In this document: in pieces, positions 42,454 through 51,989 of the stretch
Layout: each line of letters starts with the position of its first letter
How positions within the stretch are numbered: position 1 is the first letter of the stretch
Origin: Ruegeria sp. 6PALISEP08
GTDB lineage: Bacteria; Pseudomonadota; Alphaproteobacteria; Rhodobacterales; Rhodobacteraceae
NCBI RefSeq assembly: GCF_001238295.1
Contig: NZ_LGXZ01000002.1
Coordinates: 372,001 to 436,000 of the forward strand
Length of the DNA stretch: 64,000 nucleotides
Reading direction: 5' to 3'
The notes under the pieces: model-generated
Seen by the model: the letters and a program-made list of their open reading frames with translations, nothing else
Databases searched by the model: none
What the model was told of the DNA's origin: nothing
Position numbers and translations under genes: made by a program

Positions 42454-43410
42454 ATGCATCCCATCATCAAATTGGTTTCCCAGCGCCTCGCGCTGGGAAT
42501 TCTATTGCTGTTCGGCGCTTCGGCCTTGATTTTTGGCCTGACCGAAGCCCTTCCCGGAGACGCCGCGCAAGCCGTCCTGGGGCAGTCCGCCACTCCTGAA
42601 GCGCTTGCAAACCTCCGAGAAGAAATGGGCCTGAATCGCCCGGCCCTGACCCGCTATTTTGAATGGCTGGGTGGCATTGTTCAGGGCGATCTTGGCCAAT
42701 CGCTGACCAACAAGTTAGATATTTCCGAGAGCATTGGAAAACGTTTAGGTAACACGTTGTTCCTGGCCTGTGTTGCGGCGATCGTATCCGTTCCTCTTGC
42801 GATTTTTCTGGGGCTGCTGGCCGTCCGGTACCGCAATCGGTGGCCGGATAAGCTCATTTCTGCCATCACGCTGACAACAGTATCGATCCCCGAGTTTCTG
42901 ATCGGCTACGTCGTGATCTATTTTATCTCGGTCAAGCTGGGATGGTTTTCATCACTTGCGATGATCAACGACTCGATGTCTTTCTGGCAAAAACTGAATG
43001 CAATCGCCCTGCCCGCTTTCGTTCTGACGCTGGTGGTCCTTGCGCAAATGATGCGCATGACACGTGCCGCGATTCTGAACCTGATGCAATCAGCGTATAT
43101 CGAGACAGCCGAGCTTAAGGGCCTGAGCATGTTTCAGGTTATCGCACGGCATGCCTTTCCCAACGCAATCTCACCTATCGTGAACGTCGTCATGTTGAAC
43201 CTGGCCTATCTGGTCGTTGGAGTCGTCGTGGTCGAAGTTGTGTTCGTCTATCCCGGCATGGGGCAATACCTTGTGGATGCGGTGACCAAGCGTGACGTGC
43301 CCGTCGTTCTGGCCTGCGGCGTGGTGTTTGCCGCTGTTTACATCGGCCTGAACATGGTTGCGGACGTCGTCTCGATCCTTGCCAACCCAAGACTGAGGCA
43401 TCCGAAATGA
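42454..43410 (+). CDS. ABC transporter permease (DppB type)
   Basis: A 318-residue inner-membrane permease with about 6 helices. Typical GAALIFGLTEALPGDAAQAVLG start, LNRPALTRYFEWLGGIVQGDLGQS loop, and the coupling loop TAELKGLSMFQVIARHAFPNAISPIV (EAA motif) near residue 215. Stop overlaps the next permease start by 4 bases, meaning one polycistronic unit. Confidence 0.94.
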   Translation: MHPIIKLVSQRLALGILLLFGASALIFGLTEALPGDAAQAVLGQSATPEALANLREEMGLNRPALTRYFEWLGGIVQGDLGQSLTNKLDISESIGKRLGNTLFLACVAAIVSVPLAIFLGLLAVRYRNRWPDKLISAITLTTVSIPEFLIGYVVIYFISVKLGWFSSLAMINDSMSFWQKLNAIALPAFVLTLVVLAQMMRMTRAAILNLMQSAYIETAELKGLSMFQVIARHAFPNAISPIVNVVMLNLAYLVVGVVVVEVVFVYPGMGQYLVDAVTKRDVPVVLACGVVFAAVYIGLNMVADVVSILANPRLRHPK

Positions 43411-44222
43411 AAAATATTCCTATTTCGGCTCTGATTGGCCTTATATTCACGGGCGCCTATTTCTTTGTGGCTATCGCAGCCCCGTTGATCGCGCCTTACG
43501 GGATGGCAGAAGTGGTCGGCGATGTATGGGAACCGGCCAGTGCCAAACACCTGTTGGGCACGGATAACATCGGTCGCGACCTGCTGACCCGCATGATCTA
43601 TGGCGGGCGCACGACAATCTTCATTGCTGCTGCGGCGACTCTGCTCAGCTTTCTGACCGGTACCTCGCTGGGCCTGCTGGCTGCCGTTCTGGGCGGTTGG
43701 GCAGATCAAGTGCTGAGCCGGGCAGTCGACCTTGTCATGTCGATCCCTACACTGATCCTGGCGCTGGTCATTCTGGCCATCGTTCCGGTAACTGTTCCGA
43801 TCCTGATCCTTGTCATGGGCCTTTTGGATGCGACGCGCCCCTATCGCCTTTCGCGATCTGTTGCCGTCGACATCAACGTGATGGACTACGTCGAAGCAGC
43901 AAAACTGCGCGGTGAGGGACGGGCTTGGATCATCTTCCGGGAAATCCTGCCGAACGCATTGTCGCCATTGGTGGCCGAGTTTGGCCTGCGGTTCATCTTC
44001 ATGGTGCTGTTTATCTCAACCCTGTCCTTCCTCGGGCTCGGCGTTCAACCGCCTTTGGCCGACTGGGGTGGCATCGTGAAAGAAAACAAGGACGGCATCG
44101 TCTATGGCATTGGCGCTGCTCTGTACCCCGCTGTGGCCATCGCGACACTGGCAATCTCGGTCAACCTTGTGGCTGACTGGGTCCTGAACCGAACCACATC
44201 ACTGAAAGGAGGCCGGGGATGA
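43407..44222 (+). CDS. ABC transporter permease (DppC type)
   Basis: A 271-residue permease with 5-6 helices: LLGTDNIGRDLLTRMIYGGRT at about 51 (DppC hallmark), EAA-type loop YVEAAKLRGEGRAWIIFREILPNALSPLV near 160 and LGVQPPLADWGGIVKE near 213. It pairs with the DppB-type protein. It ends with a 4-base overlap to the ATPase start. Confidence 0.94.
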   Translation: MKNIPISALIGLIFTGAYFFVAIAAPLIAPYGMAEVVGDVWEPASAKHLLGTDNIGRDLLTRMIYGGRTTIFIAAAATLLSFLTGTSLGLLAAVLGGWADQVLSRAVDLVMSIPTLILALVILAIVPVTVPILILVMGLLDATRPYRLSRSVAVDINVMDYVEAAKLRGEGRAWIIFREILPNALSPLVAEFGLRFIFMVLFISTLSFLGLGVQPPLADWGGIVKENKDGIVYGIGAALYPAVAIATLAISVNLVADWVLNRTTSLKGGRG

Positions 44223-45856
44223 GTGATACCCTTCTCAAGGTCCGCGACCTCAAGATCGGTGCGACCGTCTATCCACCGGGCGAGAAACCTCAGGATATCG
44301 AAATCGTGCACGGGATCAGCTTTGACCTCGAGCGCGGCAAGGTCCTGGGGCTGATCGGTGAATCAGGTGCCGGCAAATCCACCATCGGCCTCGCCTCGAT
44401 GGCCTATGGCCGTGGTGGCGTCGAAATTACCGGAGGCGAGGTTTGGGTCAACGGACGCGACATCCTGAAGTCATCGCATGGTGATATCCGCAATCTGCGC
44501 GGTGGTGAGGTTGCGTATGTCTCCCAGTCCGCCGCGGCGTCGTTCAACCCCGCCAAGAAGATCATGGATCAGGTTGTCGAGGCTGCGGTCGAGCACAAGA
44601 AGTTTTCGCGCAAAGAGGCCGAAGGCCGCGCGCGCGAATTGTTCGCCAAGCTGGGCCTGCCCGATCCTGACAATATCGGCAATCGCTATCCGCATCAGGT
44701 TTCAGGCGGTCAGCTGCAGCGCTGCATGACCGCGCTGGCGCTGTGTCCCGAACCTGATCTGGTGGTATTTGACGAACCGACCACGGCGCTGGACGTGACC
44801 ACGCAGATAGACGTTCTGATGGCAATCAAGGATGCCATTCGCGACACCGGCGTTGCCGCATTGTACATCACGCACGACCTGGCCGTCGTTGCTCAGGTCA
44901 GCGACGAAATCATGGTTTTGCGGATGGGCGATACGGTCGAGTATGGCAGTACCGATCAGATCATCAACAACCCGCAGGAAGAGTATACGCAGGCGCTTGT
45001 CTCGGTCCGCTCAATCGAGCACGAAGAAAAACAGCCCACATCGGAACCGGTGCTCAGCGTCGACGGTATCACCGCGCGCTACAAAGGGCTGAACTTCGAC
45101 GTGCTGCACAATGTCAACGTTGAGCTTCATCCGGGGCAGACGCTGGCAGTTGTGGGTGAGTCCGGCTCGGGCAAATCCACACTAGCACGTGTGATCACAG
45201 GTCTGCTGCCACCGCGTGATGGTGAGATCACCTTTGCCGGGCGCAAGCTCTCGCCAGACCTCAAGGGCCGCACCCGCGAGGATCTGCGCGAGTTGCAGAT
45301 GATCTATCAGATGGCAGACGTGGCCATGAACCCGCGTCAGACCGTTGGCACGATCATCGGCCGTCCGCTGGAGTTCTACTTCAACATGCGCGGTGCCGAG
45401 AAGCGAAAGCGGATCATCGAACTGTTGGATGAGATCGAGTTGGGTGAAAAGTTCATCGACCGCTATCCTGCGGAACTGTCCGGAGGTCAGAAACAGCGTG
45501 TCTGTATCGCGCGGTCACTGGCGGCCAAGCCCAAGATGATCATCTGTGACGAGGTGACCTCGGCGCTGGACCCATTGGTGGCGGACGGTATCCTCAAGCT
45601 GTTGCTGGACCTGCAAAAGATCGAGGACGTGGCCTATCTGTTCATCACCCACGATCTGGCGACGGTCCGTGCGATCAGCGACAGCATTGCGGTAATGTAT
45701 CAGGGGCGCGTGGCGCGCTATGGCTCAAAGAGCCAGGTGCTGAGCCCGCCGTTTGACGACTATACCGACCTTCTGCTCAGTTCGGTGCCCGAAATGCATC
45801 TGGGTTGGCTGGAAGAAGTTGTCGCCCATCGCAAGATGGAAAGCGCCGGAAACTAA
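44219..45856 (+). CDS. Fused dipeptide/oligopeptide ABC transporter ATPase (DppD-DppF)
   Basis: A 545-residue protein with two nucleotide-binding halves. First: Walker A GESGAGKS near 44, signature VSGGQLQR near 162, Walker B LVVFDEP. Second: Walker A GESGSGKS near 316, signature LSGGQKQR near 420, Walker B MIICDE. The fusion replaces separate D and F subunits, common in alphaproteobacterial oligopeptide importers. GGATGAG start overlaps the preceding permease. A strong terminator follows at 45887. Confidence 0.95.
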   Translation: MSDTLLKVRDLKIGATVYPPGEKPQDIEIVHGISFDLERGKVLGLIGESGAGKSTIGLASMAYGRGGVEITGGEVWVNGRDILKSSHGDIRNLRGGEVAYVSQSAAASFNPAKKIMDQVVEAAVEHKKFSRKEAEGRARELFAKLGLPDPDNIGNRYPHQVSGGQLQRCMTALALCPEPDLVVFDEPTTALDVTTQIDVLMAIKDAIRDTGVAALYITHDLAVVAQVSDEIMVLRMGDTVEYGSTDQIINNPQEEYTQALVSVRSIEHEEKQPTSEPVLSVDGITARYKGLNFDVLHNVNVELHPGQTLAVVGESGSGKSTLARVITGLLPPRDGEITFAGRKLSPDLKGRTREDLRELQMIYQMADVAMNPRQTVGTIIGRPLEFYFNMRGAEKRKRIIELLDEIELGEKFIDRYPAELSGGQKQRVCIARSLAAKPKMIICDEVTSALDPLVADGILKLLLDLQKIEDVAYLFITHDLATVRAISDSIAVMYQGRVARYGSKSQVLSPPFDDYTDLLLSSVPEMHLGWLEEVVAHRKMESAGN

Positions 45857-45886
45857 CACGGTTCGTGACACTCCCATGAAGATTTG

Positions 45887-45926
45887 AAATCCCGGCGCTT
45901 TATCTGATGACAGGCGTCGGGATTTT
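45887..45926 (+). terminator. Rho-independent terminator of the ABC operon
   Basis: AAATCCCGGCGC (45887-45898) and GCGTCGGGATTT (45914-45925) pair over 12 bp with one G-T, then TTTG. It is 30 bases after the ATPase stop. It separates the ABC operon from the alkaline-phosphatase family gene, although read-through is possible. Confidence 0.8.
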
Positions 45927-46010
45927 GCTATTGGAGGCGCAAAGTGGCAGCCCGTGGATTGCGAATCTCATAGGGTCGCCTGAAAACAATGACTCTCGAA
46001 GGGCCTCGAC

Positions 46011-46847
46011 ATGGACCGTAAGCTTCTCCTCATCATTCTGGACGGCGTCCCCTATCGCAACTTTCGCCGCCTGTTCGGTAATCTCGAAGGCTGGGTCGAC
46101 AGCGGCGAGGCACGCGTTTGGAAGCTGCGCGCAGTGCTGCCGTCGATATCGGCTAGTTGTTATGCATCGATCCACACTGGTGTGACACCTCAGGAGCACG
46201 GTTGCACCGGCAACGGCAATGTTTTCCGACTGAGCCACAAGGACGTATTTAGCCAGATGCGAGAGGCCGGTGGCGTGACCGGGGCCGTTACCCACAGCTA
46301 CTGGTCGCAGTTCTTCAACCGCCACCCGTTCGACTACGTGCGCGACATCGAATACGATGAACCAGAGAGCATGACCATCAACCATGGTCGTTTTTACAGC
46401 ATGACCGGCTATGGCAAAGACAATCAGATGACGCCGTCTGATGTCGACCTGTATGGTACACTTACCAATCTGTGCCTGCGCTTCGGTCTGGACTACGGCA
46501 TTCTGCACACCTGTACATTGGACAGCATGGGCCACCGCTTCTACCATGACTGCGAAGAGATGGACCACGCCTGTTTTGTCGCGGACGAGATGCTTGCCCC
46601 TTTCATTACCCGCTGGCGTCAACTGGGATATGAGGTCATCGTAACTGCCGATCACGGTCAGGACGAACGCGGCCATCACGGTGGGCGCGGCCCGCTGCAA
46701 CAGGAAACAGCACTGTACTACTTTGGTGACGCCGAAGGGCCGGATGCAGACACCATAATCGACCAGCTGCAACTGGCCCCAACGATTCTGAAGCGCATGG
46801 GCGCACCTGTTGCCGAGACAATGAAGGGTGAAGTGTTCTTGCGGTAG
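46011..46847 (+). CDS. Alkaline phosphatase superfamily protein (type I phosphodiesterase/nucleotide pyrophosphatase-like)
   Basis: A 278-residue protein of the alkaline phosphatase superfamily. Metal motifs: ILDGVPYRN (Asp 9), nucleophile region LPSISASCYASIHTG near 45-60 (Ser), TLDSMGHRFYHD near 179 (Asp and His) and TADHGQDERGHHGG near 215 (Asp, His, His). No signal peptide or membrane helix, so it should act in the cytoplasm, unlike most nucleotide pyrophosphatases. It is only 85 bases after the terminator of the ABC importer. ATG at 46011 after CGAAGGGCCTCGAC; the binding site is weak. Convergent with the alpha/beta hydrolase. Confidence 0.85.
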   Translation: MDRKLLLIILDGVPYRNFRRLFGNLEGWVDSGEARVWKLRAVLPSISASCYASIHTGVTPQEHGCTGNGNVFRLSHKDVFSQMREAGGVTGAVTHSYWSQFFNRHPFDYVRDIEYDEPESMTINHGRFYSMTGYGKDNQMTPSDVDLYGTLTNLCLRFGLDYGILHTCTLDSMGHRFYHDCEEMDHACFVADEMLAPFITRWRQLGYEVIVTADHGQDERGHHGGRGPLQQETALYYFGDAEGPDADTIIDQLQLAPTILKRMGAPVAETMKGEVFLR

Positions 46848-46877
46848 GATGCGCCCACCTTCGTGGCTGCAAATGGC

Positions 46878-47801
46878 TTAATCGTAGGACCAGATCCCCT
46901 GCCCCAGTGCCTCGATGGCAACCGAAATACGTTCGAAGCTTTCTGCTGCGCGTTTGACCGAGGTCCGGGCGCGCAGGTAGCCGTGTACAAGGCCAGGCTC
47001 GTTGATCCAGTGCGCCTGGCCGCCCGCCGCGATAACGCGTCCGCAATAGACCTGCCCGTCATCGCGCAACGGATCGCAATCAGCGGTGATAACCACGGTT
47101 GGCGGAAGGTCAGAGAAATCACTGTCCTGCAAAGGGGCATAGGTCGGATCACCCTGCGGGTGGTCGCCTGAACACCGAACAGTTTCATAGAAAGTGATAT
47201 CGTCCAGCGTCAGCAAAGGGGCGTGGGCGTGTTCAAGATACGAGCCTTGGCTACGGTCCCCTCCAAGCCCGGGATAGATCAGCACTTGCCCCAGAATGCC
47301 CTCAAGCCGTCCCCGCGTTTGATGTGCAACGGCGGCGGCCAGGTTCCCTCCGGCACTGTCCCCGGCCAAAACAAGCGGGTCTCCAAACTCAGCCGCGGCC
47401 CAATTCACAGCCGCCCAACAATCCTGAAATTGCGCCGGATGCACGTGTTCGGGGCACAGCCTGTAGTCAACCGCCACCACTCGGTAGCCGGTCTGCGCGC
47501 ACAGTTCAGCGCAAACGTCATCATGGCTGTCCAGCCCGCCCACAACAAACCCGCCGCCATGAAAGTAGACGACAGTGCGTGTGGGTTGACCGGCGCTATA
47601 GATACGGACCGGAACACCATCAGCGGTCTTGTCCTGTGTTTCCACTCCCTTGGGGCGCGGTTGGCGGAAATCCTGACACATGGTGTCGTAGACGCGGCGT
47701 TGATCCTCGATTGAAAGATCAACCGCATCATCAGGATAGCTTTCAGCCGTGCGACGTATGAACGCCCAGGTTTCCTCATCAATCAGGCGTTCATAGTCCA
47801 T
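46878..47801 (-). CDS. Alpha/beta hydrolase (HSL-type, esterase/lipase)
   Basis: A 307-residue hydrolase. Oxyanion motif HGGGF (VVYFHGGGFVVGGLDSHD near 78), nucleophile GDSAGGN (LAGDSAGGNLAAAVAHQ near 147), Asp in DCDPLRDD near 245 and His in PGLVHGYLR near 275: the complete catalytic triad of the hormone-sensitive-lipase family (IV). It is co-directional with and 12 bases behind the acyl-CoA synthetase gene. Likely an esterase on small acyl or lactone substrates. Cytosolic. Confidence 0.92.
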   Translation of the reverse strand: MDYERLIDEETWAFIRRTAESYPDDAVDLSIEDQRRVYDTMCQDFRQPRPKGVETQDKTADGVPVRIYSAGQPTRTVVYFHGGGFVVGGLDSHDDVCAELCAQTGYRVVAVDYRLCPEHVHPAQFQDCWAAVNWAAAEFGDPLVLAGDSAGGNLAAAVAHQTRGRLEGILGQVLIYPGLGGDRSQGSYLEHAHAPLLTLDDITFYETVRCSGDHPQGDPTYAPLQDSDFSDLPPTVVITADCDPLRDDGQVYCGRVIAAGGQAHWINEPGLVHGYLRARTSVKRAAESFERISVAIEALGQGIWSYD

Positions 47802-47813
47802 TGTCCCTCCGGC

Positions 47814-49703
47814 TTACTCAGACCACTCCCACGGCTGGGTATAAGCACCCAGCACTTTTGAGACATCGTCTTCCGAAGATCCGTTCGCGTCAAGCTGCGC
47901 GACAAGGCCGCGTTTTTTATCGTCGATCACCGAGACCACCCGCGCTGCAACATCCGCAGACTCAAGTGCTCCGTTGTAGATGCGCGTGATGGCCTGCTTG
48001 CGCAGATCGGGTTTAAAGACTTTGCCCACCGCAGTTTTTGGCAACTCGTCCAGAATGGTCATATGCTTGGGCTGCGCCGCGCGCTCATGCACATGAACTT
48101 TGCAGTACTCCATCAGCTCTTTTTCCGTGACCGAGGCCCCGTCGACCAGTTCAACGAACGCACAGGGCACTTCGCCAGAATGCGCGTCGGGCTGGCCAAT
48201 GGCCCCGGCAAAAGCGACAGCCTCGTGGCCCAGCAGTGCCTCTTCGATCTCGGCCGGGTCGATGTTGTGGCCGCCCCGAATGATCAGGTCCTTGGCACGA
48301 CCCGTGATCCAAAGGTATCCGTCTTCGTCGAACCGCCCCAGATCACCTGTGCGCAGGTACTTTTCAAAGTAATAAAGATCTACGTTCTTGTCAGCCTCGG
48401 TGTAAGTATTGCCGGCATAGACGCCCGGGTTCGAGATGCAGATTTCACCGATTTGATCGGTGCCGCATTCGACCGGTCCATCCGGCCCACCCTGAAGAAT
48501 TTTCACGTCCGTATATGGGAACGGAATGCCGATTGAGCCGATCTTTTTCTCACCGTCCACGGGATTGCACGACACAAGACAGGTGGCCTCGGTCAGGCCA
48601 TAGCCTTCAACGATGGTGACGCCCGTGGCTTCTTCAAAGCGACGGAACAGTTCGACCGGCAGCGGGGCGGAGCCCGAGAAGGCCGTTTTCACGCTGGAGA
48701 TATCAGCATCGACCGGACGCTGCATCTTGGCTGAAATCGCCGTAGGAACAGTTATGATAAATGTCACTTTCCAGCGTTCGATCAGCTTCCAGAAATTGTC
48801 GAAAACGCCGTCGCCACGATACCCGGCCGGTGTCGGGAAGATCACATGCGCGCCCGAGGACACCGCCGCCATCATAATCACATGTACCGCAAAGACATGG
48901 AACATGGGCAGCGGGCACATGATGACGTCATTTTCGTCAAACAACAGCGTATGACCCAGCCAGCCGTTGTAGACGAGGCCGGAATACTTGTGCTGCGCCA
49001 CTTTTGGCATGCCCGTCGTGCCGCCGGTGTGGAAGTAACACGCAACGCGGTCTTCCTTACTGTCTTCGAATGTCAGCGTCGTCGGCTGCTTGGTCAGCTC
49101 TTTGTTAAAGTTCTTGTAATTCGCATGAGCCAGTTTTTCCTTGTCACCCATCTTGGGGCGCAGGAAAGGCACCAACCAGGATTTGGGCGGTGTCAGATAG
49201 CGGTTCAGGTCGATTTCCAGAATGGTGTTGACCTTGGGCGCGTGGCGAACAGCCTCTTCAACCTTCTGGGCGACATCCGTCTTTGGGAAAGATTTCAGCG
49301 TCACTACCACCTTGGCGCCGGTCTCACGCAGGATGGCCGCGATCTGTTCCGGCTCAAGCAGCGGGTTAATCGGGTTGACGATCCCTGCAACCGCGCCGCC
49401 CATCATCGTAACCAGCGTCTCGTTACAGTTAGGCAGCACATAGGCCACCACATCCTTTTCGCCAATGCCCAGCGACCGGAACAGGTTCGCCGCCTGGTTT
49501 ACCTTGCCCTGCAATTGCGACCAGGTCAGAGTCTCGGCTTTGTCGGTTGGTCCCGAAAGCAGTTGAAAACTGATGGCATTGTGGTTGGGAAACTTCTCTG
49601 CCGTGCGCGACAAGAGTTGATGGAAGGTGACGGGCAGATCCCGATCCTCCCACGGCATTTCCTGTTCCATGCGCGTTTTGTCTTCCAATCCCACAAAGGC
49701 CAT
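47814..49703 (-). CDS. Acyl-CoA synthetase (AMP-forming)
   Basis: A 629-residue ANL-family enzyme activating carboxylic acids to acyl-CoA. The core motif YFHTGGTTGMPKVAQHKYSG near 212 (P-loop), FSGSAPLPVELFRRFEEATG, YGLTEATCLVSCNPV near 350, and the hinge/A8 region LRTGDLGRFDEDGYLWITGRAKDLIIRGGHNIDP near 455 followed by PKTAVGKVFKPDLRK (catalytic Lys) near 560. It is larger than usual (extra N-terminal segment and C-terminal tail). Substrate unassigned. ATG has GGGAGGAACCAC, an excellent site. The alpha/beta hydrolase follows, so a two-gene acyl/ester module. Confidence 0.93.
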   Translation of the reverse strand: MAFVGLEDKTRMEQEMPWEDRDLPVTFHQLLSRTAEKFPNHNAISFQLLSGPTDKAETLTWSQLQGKVNQAANLFRSLGIGEKDVVAYVLPNCNETLVTMMGGAVAGIVNPINPLLEPEQIAAILRETGAKVVVTLKSFPKTDVAQKVEEAVRHAPKVNTILEIDLNRYLTPPKSWLVPFLRPKMGDKEKLAHANYKNFNKELTKQPTTLTFEDSKEDRVACYFHTGGTTGMPKVAQHKYSGLVYNGWLGHTLLFDENDVIMCPLPMFHVFAVHVIMMAAVSSGAHVIFPTPAGYRGDGVFDNFWKLIERWKVTFIITVPTAISAKMQRPVDADISSVKTAFSGSAPLPVELFRRFEEATGVTIVEGYGLTEATCLVSCNPVDGEKKIGSIGIPFPYTDVKILQGGPDGPVECGTDQIGEICISNPGVYAGNTYTEADKNVDLYYFEKYLRTGDLGRFDEDGYLWITGRAKDLIIRGGHNIDPAEIEEALLGHEAVAFAGAIGQPDAHSGEVPCAFVELVDGASVTEKELMEYCKVHVHERAAQPKHMTILDELPKTAVGKVFKPDLRKQAITRIYNGALESADVAARVVSVIDDKKRGLVAQLDANGSSEDDVSKVLGAYTQPWEWSE

Positions 49704-49766
49704 GTGGTTCCTCCCGTTATTTTCTCCCGCATTTGCGCGGGCTTGTTGTTCGCCTCCAAGATGAAA

Positions 49767-49798
49767 GTAAAACTAAGCCCGCGCAAGCGAGGGCTTAG
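49767..49798 (-). terminator. Terminator of the ABC exporter gene
   Basis: On the minus strand CTAAGCCC, an inner small pairing loop, GGGCTTAG and TTTTAC form an 8-bp perfect stem with a short T-run, 65 bases after the exporter stop. Confidence 0.65.
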
Positions 49799-49862
49799 CT
49801 GTGACAGTGGGTAAAATGTAGAATGACGCTACGGCGAATGGGTTAATGCCCGTGCGTCACTT

Positions 49863-51683
49863 CTATTCGGCAGCGACGCCATCGGTAAATTGCAGCCGTG
49901 CAAGCCGTGCGTACAGCCCGTCTTGAGAGACCAGATCGTCATGGCTGCCCTGCGCCACGATACGCCCTTCTTCCAATACGACGATGCGGTCGGCCTTCTT
50001 CACGGTTGCCAATCTATGCGCAACGATCAGGGTCGTGCGTCCGGCTCGCATCTGGTCCACCGCACCCTGTACTGCGCGTTCGCTTTCCGCATCCAGGGCC
50101 GAGGTTGCCTCGTCCAGCAGCAGTACTGGTGCGTCGCGCAGGATGGCACGCGCAATGGCGATACGCTGCTTCTGACCACCGGACAACATGACACCGCGTT
50201 CTCCCACAAAGCTGTTATATCCTTCAGGCAAGGCCGCAATAAAATCATGTGCGGCGGCGGTGCGAGCTGCGGCTTCAACTTCGGCGTCAGTTGCATCCAG
50301 ACGACCGAAACGGATGTTTTCACGGGCCGAAGCCGCAAAGATTACTGGATCTTGCGGGACCAGCGCCATATGCGTCCGGAAATCTGCCCGCCCCAGTTCT
50401 TGCAGGTCGTGACCATCCAGCGTGACCCGGCCCGAATTGGGATCATAGAAACGCTGGATCAATTGAATGACGGTCGTCTTGCCTGCGCCGGACGGTCCGA
50501 CAAAGGCCACCGTTTCACCCGGATTGACCTGCAGCGACAGATGATCCAGCGCGACGGTATCGGGCCGCGCGGGGTAACGGAAACTGACATCTTCGAACCG
50601 GATTTCACCTTTGAGGTCTTTGGGCAGGATTACGGGCTTGGCGGAATCGGTTACGGTGTCTTGGGCATTCAGAAGCTCAACCAAACGCTCAGTGGCACCA
50701 GCAGCACGCTGAATTTCACTCCAGATCTCGGACAGGGCCGCGACCGAACCTGCCATGATGATCGAATAGATCACAAACTGCACCAGCACACCTTCGGTCA
50801 TCACACCGTTGCGCACGTCAATTGCACCCATCCACAGGACACCAACGATGCCAGAAAAGACCAGAAAGATCACAATGACCGTCAGGACAGCGCGGGTTTG
50901 AATGCGGCGCAATGAGACCTCATATGAAGTCTCTGTCATCTCACCAAATCGCTGGCGGCTGGCCTGCTCATGGGTAAAGGCCTGCACGGTCTGCACCGCA
51001 CCCAAAGCTTCCCCGGCATTGCCGGACGACGCCGCGATCCAATCCTGATTTTCGCGGCTGATCACGCGCAGACGGCGACCCAGAACCAGAATCGGAACAA
51101 TGACAATCGGGATAAGCAACAAGACCAAACCGGTCAACTTGGCCGAGGTCAACAGCATCAGCACAAGCCCACCGAAGAACAACAGCATATTGCGCAGCGC
51201 GATAGACACCGAAGACCCAAGAACCGATTGAATCAGGGTCGTATCCGTTGTGATCCGGCTGAGAACCTCACCCGTCATGATGCGTTCATAGAATTCCGGG
51301 CTCATCGCGATCACGCGATCGAAAACGGCCTTGCGAATATCAACGACCACGCGTTCACCCAAGCGCGTCACCAGAGCATATCGAATGCCAGTACCCACAG
51401 CCAAAACAGCGGCAATGACGAGTGCGGCCAGAAAGTACCAATCCAACAGCTCGCCATCCTGAATGCGAAAGTTGTCGATCACGCGCCGGACCGCCAGTGG
51501 CAGAGTCAGTGTCATGCTTGCAGTCAGAATCAACGCCAGTGTCGCGCCAATCATCAAAAGCTTGTAGGGCTTCATGAATGGCCACAGCGAGGCCAGCACC
51601 CCTATTTTCTTTGAGCGGGCCCGCTCTTCGCTGGCACCGGGTGCAGCGGCTGGTGCTGGTTTGTTGGCGGTCTGTCTTGCCAT
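49863..51683 (-). CDS. ABC exporter, fused permease and ATPase (MsbA-like)
   Basis: A 606-residue half-transporter. Six helices (about 40-320) with the transmembrane domain, then ATPase with Walker A GPSGAGKTT near 400, signature LSGGQKQRIAIARAIL near 502 and Walker B VLLLDEATSALD. Type is close to the MsbA/LmrA-like multidrug or lipid exporter group; closest relatives in Rhodobacteraceae are annotated 'ABC transporter transmembrane domain-containing protein'. It dimerises. ATG follows AAGGGCCCGAC. A Pro/Ala-rich N-terminal tail is unusual but harmless. Confidence 0.93.
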   Translation of the reverse strand: MARQTANKPAPAAAPGASEERARSKKIGVLASLWPFMKPYKLLMIGATLALILTASMTLTLPLAVRRVIDNFRIQDGELLDWYFLAALVIAAVLAVGTGIRYALVTRLGERVVVDIRKAVFDRVIAMSPEFYERIMTGEVLSRITTDTTLIQSVLGSSVSIALRNMLLFFGGLVLMLLTSAKLTGLVLLLIPIVIVPILVLGRRLRVISRENQDWIAASSGNAGEALGAVQTVQAFTHEQASRQRFGEMTETSYEVSLRRIQTRAVLTVIVIFLVFSGIVGVLWMGAIDVRNGVMTEGVLVQFVIYSIIMAGSVAALSEIWSEIQRAAGATERLVELLNAQDTVTDSAKPVILPKDLKGEIRFEDVSFRYPARPDTVALDHLSLQVNPGETVAFVGPSGAGKTTVIQLIQRFYDPNSGRVTLDGHDLQELGRADFRTHMALVPQDPVIFAASARENIRFGRLDATDAEVEAAARTAAAHDFIAALPEGYNSFVGERGVMLSGGQKQRIAIARAILRDAPVLLLDEATSALDAESERAVQGAVDQMRAGRTTLIVAHRLATVKKADRIVVLEEGRIVAQGSHDDLVSQDGLYARLARLQFTDGVAAE

Positions 51684-51813
51684 GTCGGGCCCTTATGGAT
51701 TGAACGCTAGAAAGTGACAGCTTTCTTGGCCTCAGCCGCCCTTGTGGTCAAGCATCACGACAAGGATCAGCGACCCGAAAGGGCCATTTGACGCAGAAAG
51801 TTGGAGAGTTTGG

Positions 51814-51884
51814 AGCGGGTAGACGGAATCGAACCGACATAGCCTGCTTGGAAGGCAGGGGCTTTACCATTAAGCTATACCCGC
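51814..51884 (-). tRNA. tRNA-Gly (anticodon UCC)
   Basis: On the minus strand the acceptor arm GCGGGTA pairs with TACCCGC, the D-arm is GCTTAATGGTAAAGC, the anticodon stem CCTGC/GCAGG encloses CTTCCAA (TCC), and the T-loop is TTCGATT. Length is 71 nt without CCA; CCA is not encoded. T-stem has one T-T mismatch. Discriminator is T. Reads GGA and GGG (and GGN by wobble). Confidence 0.93.
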
Positions 51885-51989
51885 AAATGGTTTGCGTTGG
51901 TTAAGTCATGCACCCGGGCGCGTCAAGCAGGAAGTGGCAAATTTTGTGCCTCCGTTTTTGCACCACAGCGCTTGGTCAGATTCGCCCGA

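Noticed and set aside
48846-49814. A 322-codon frame antisense to the acyl-CoA synthetase
   Set aside because: Composition is shadow-like and the opposite-strand enzyme has complete catalytic motifs.
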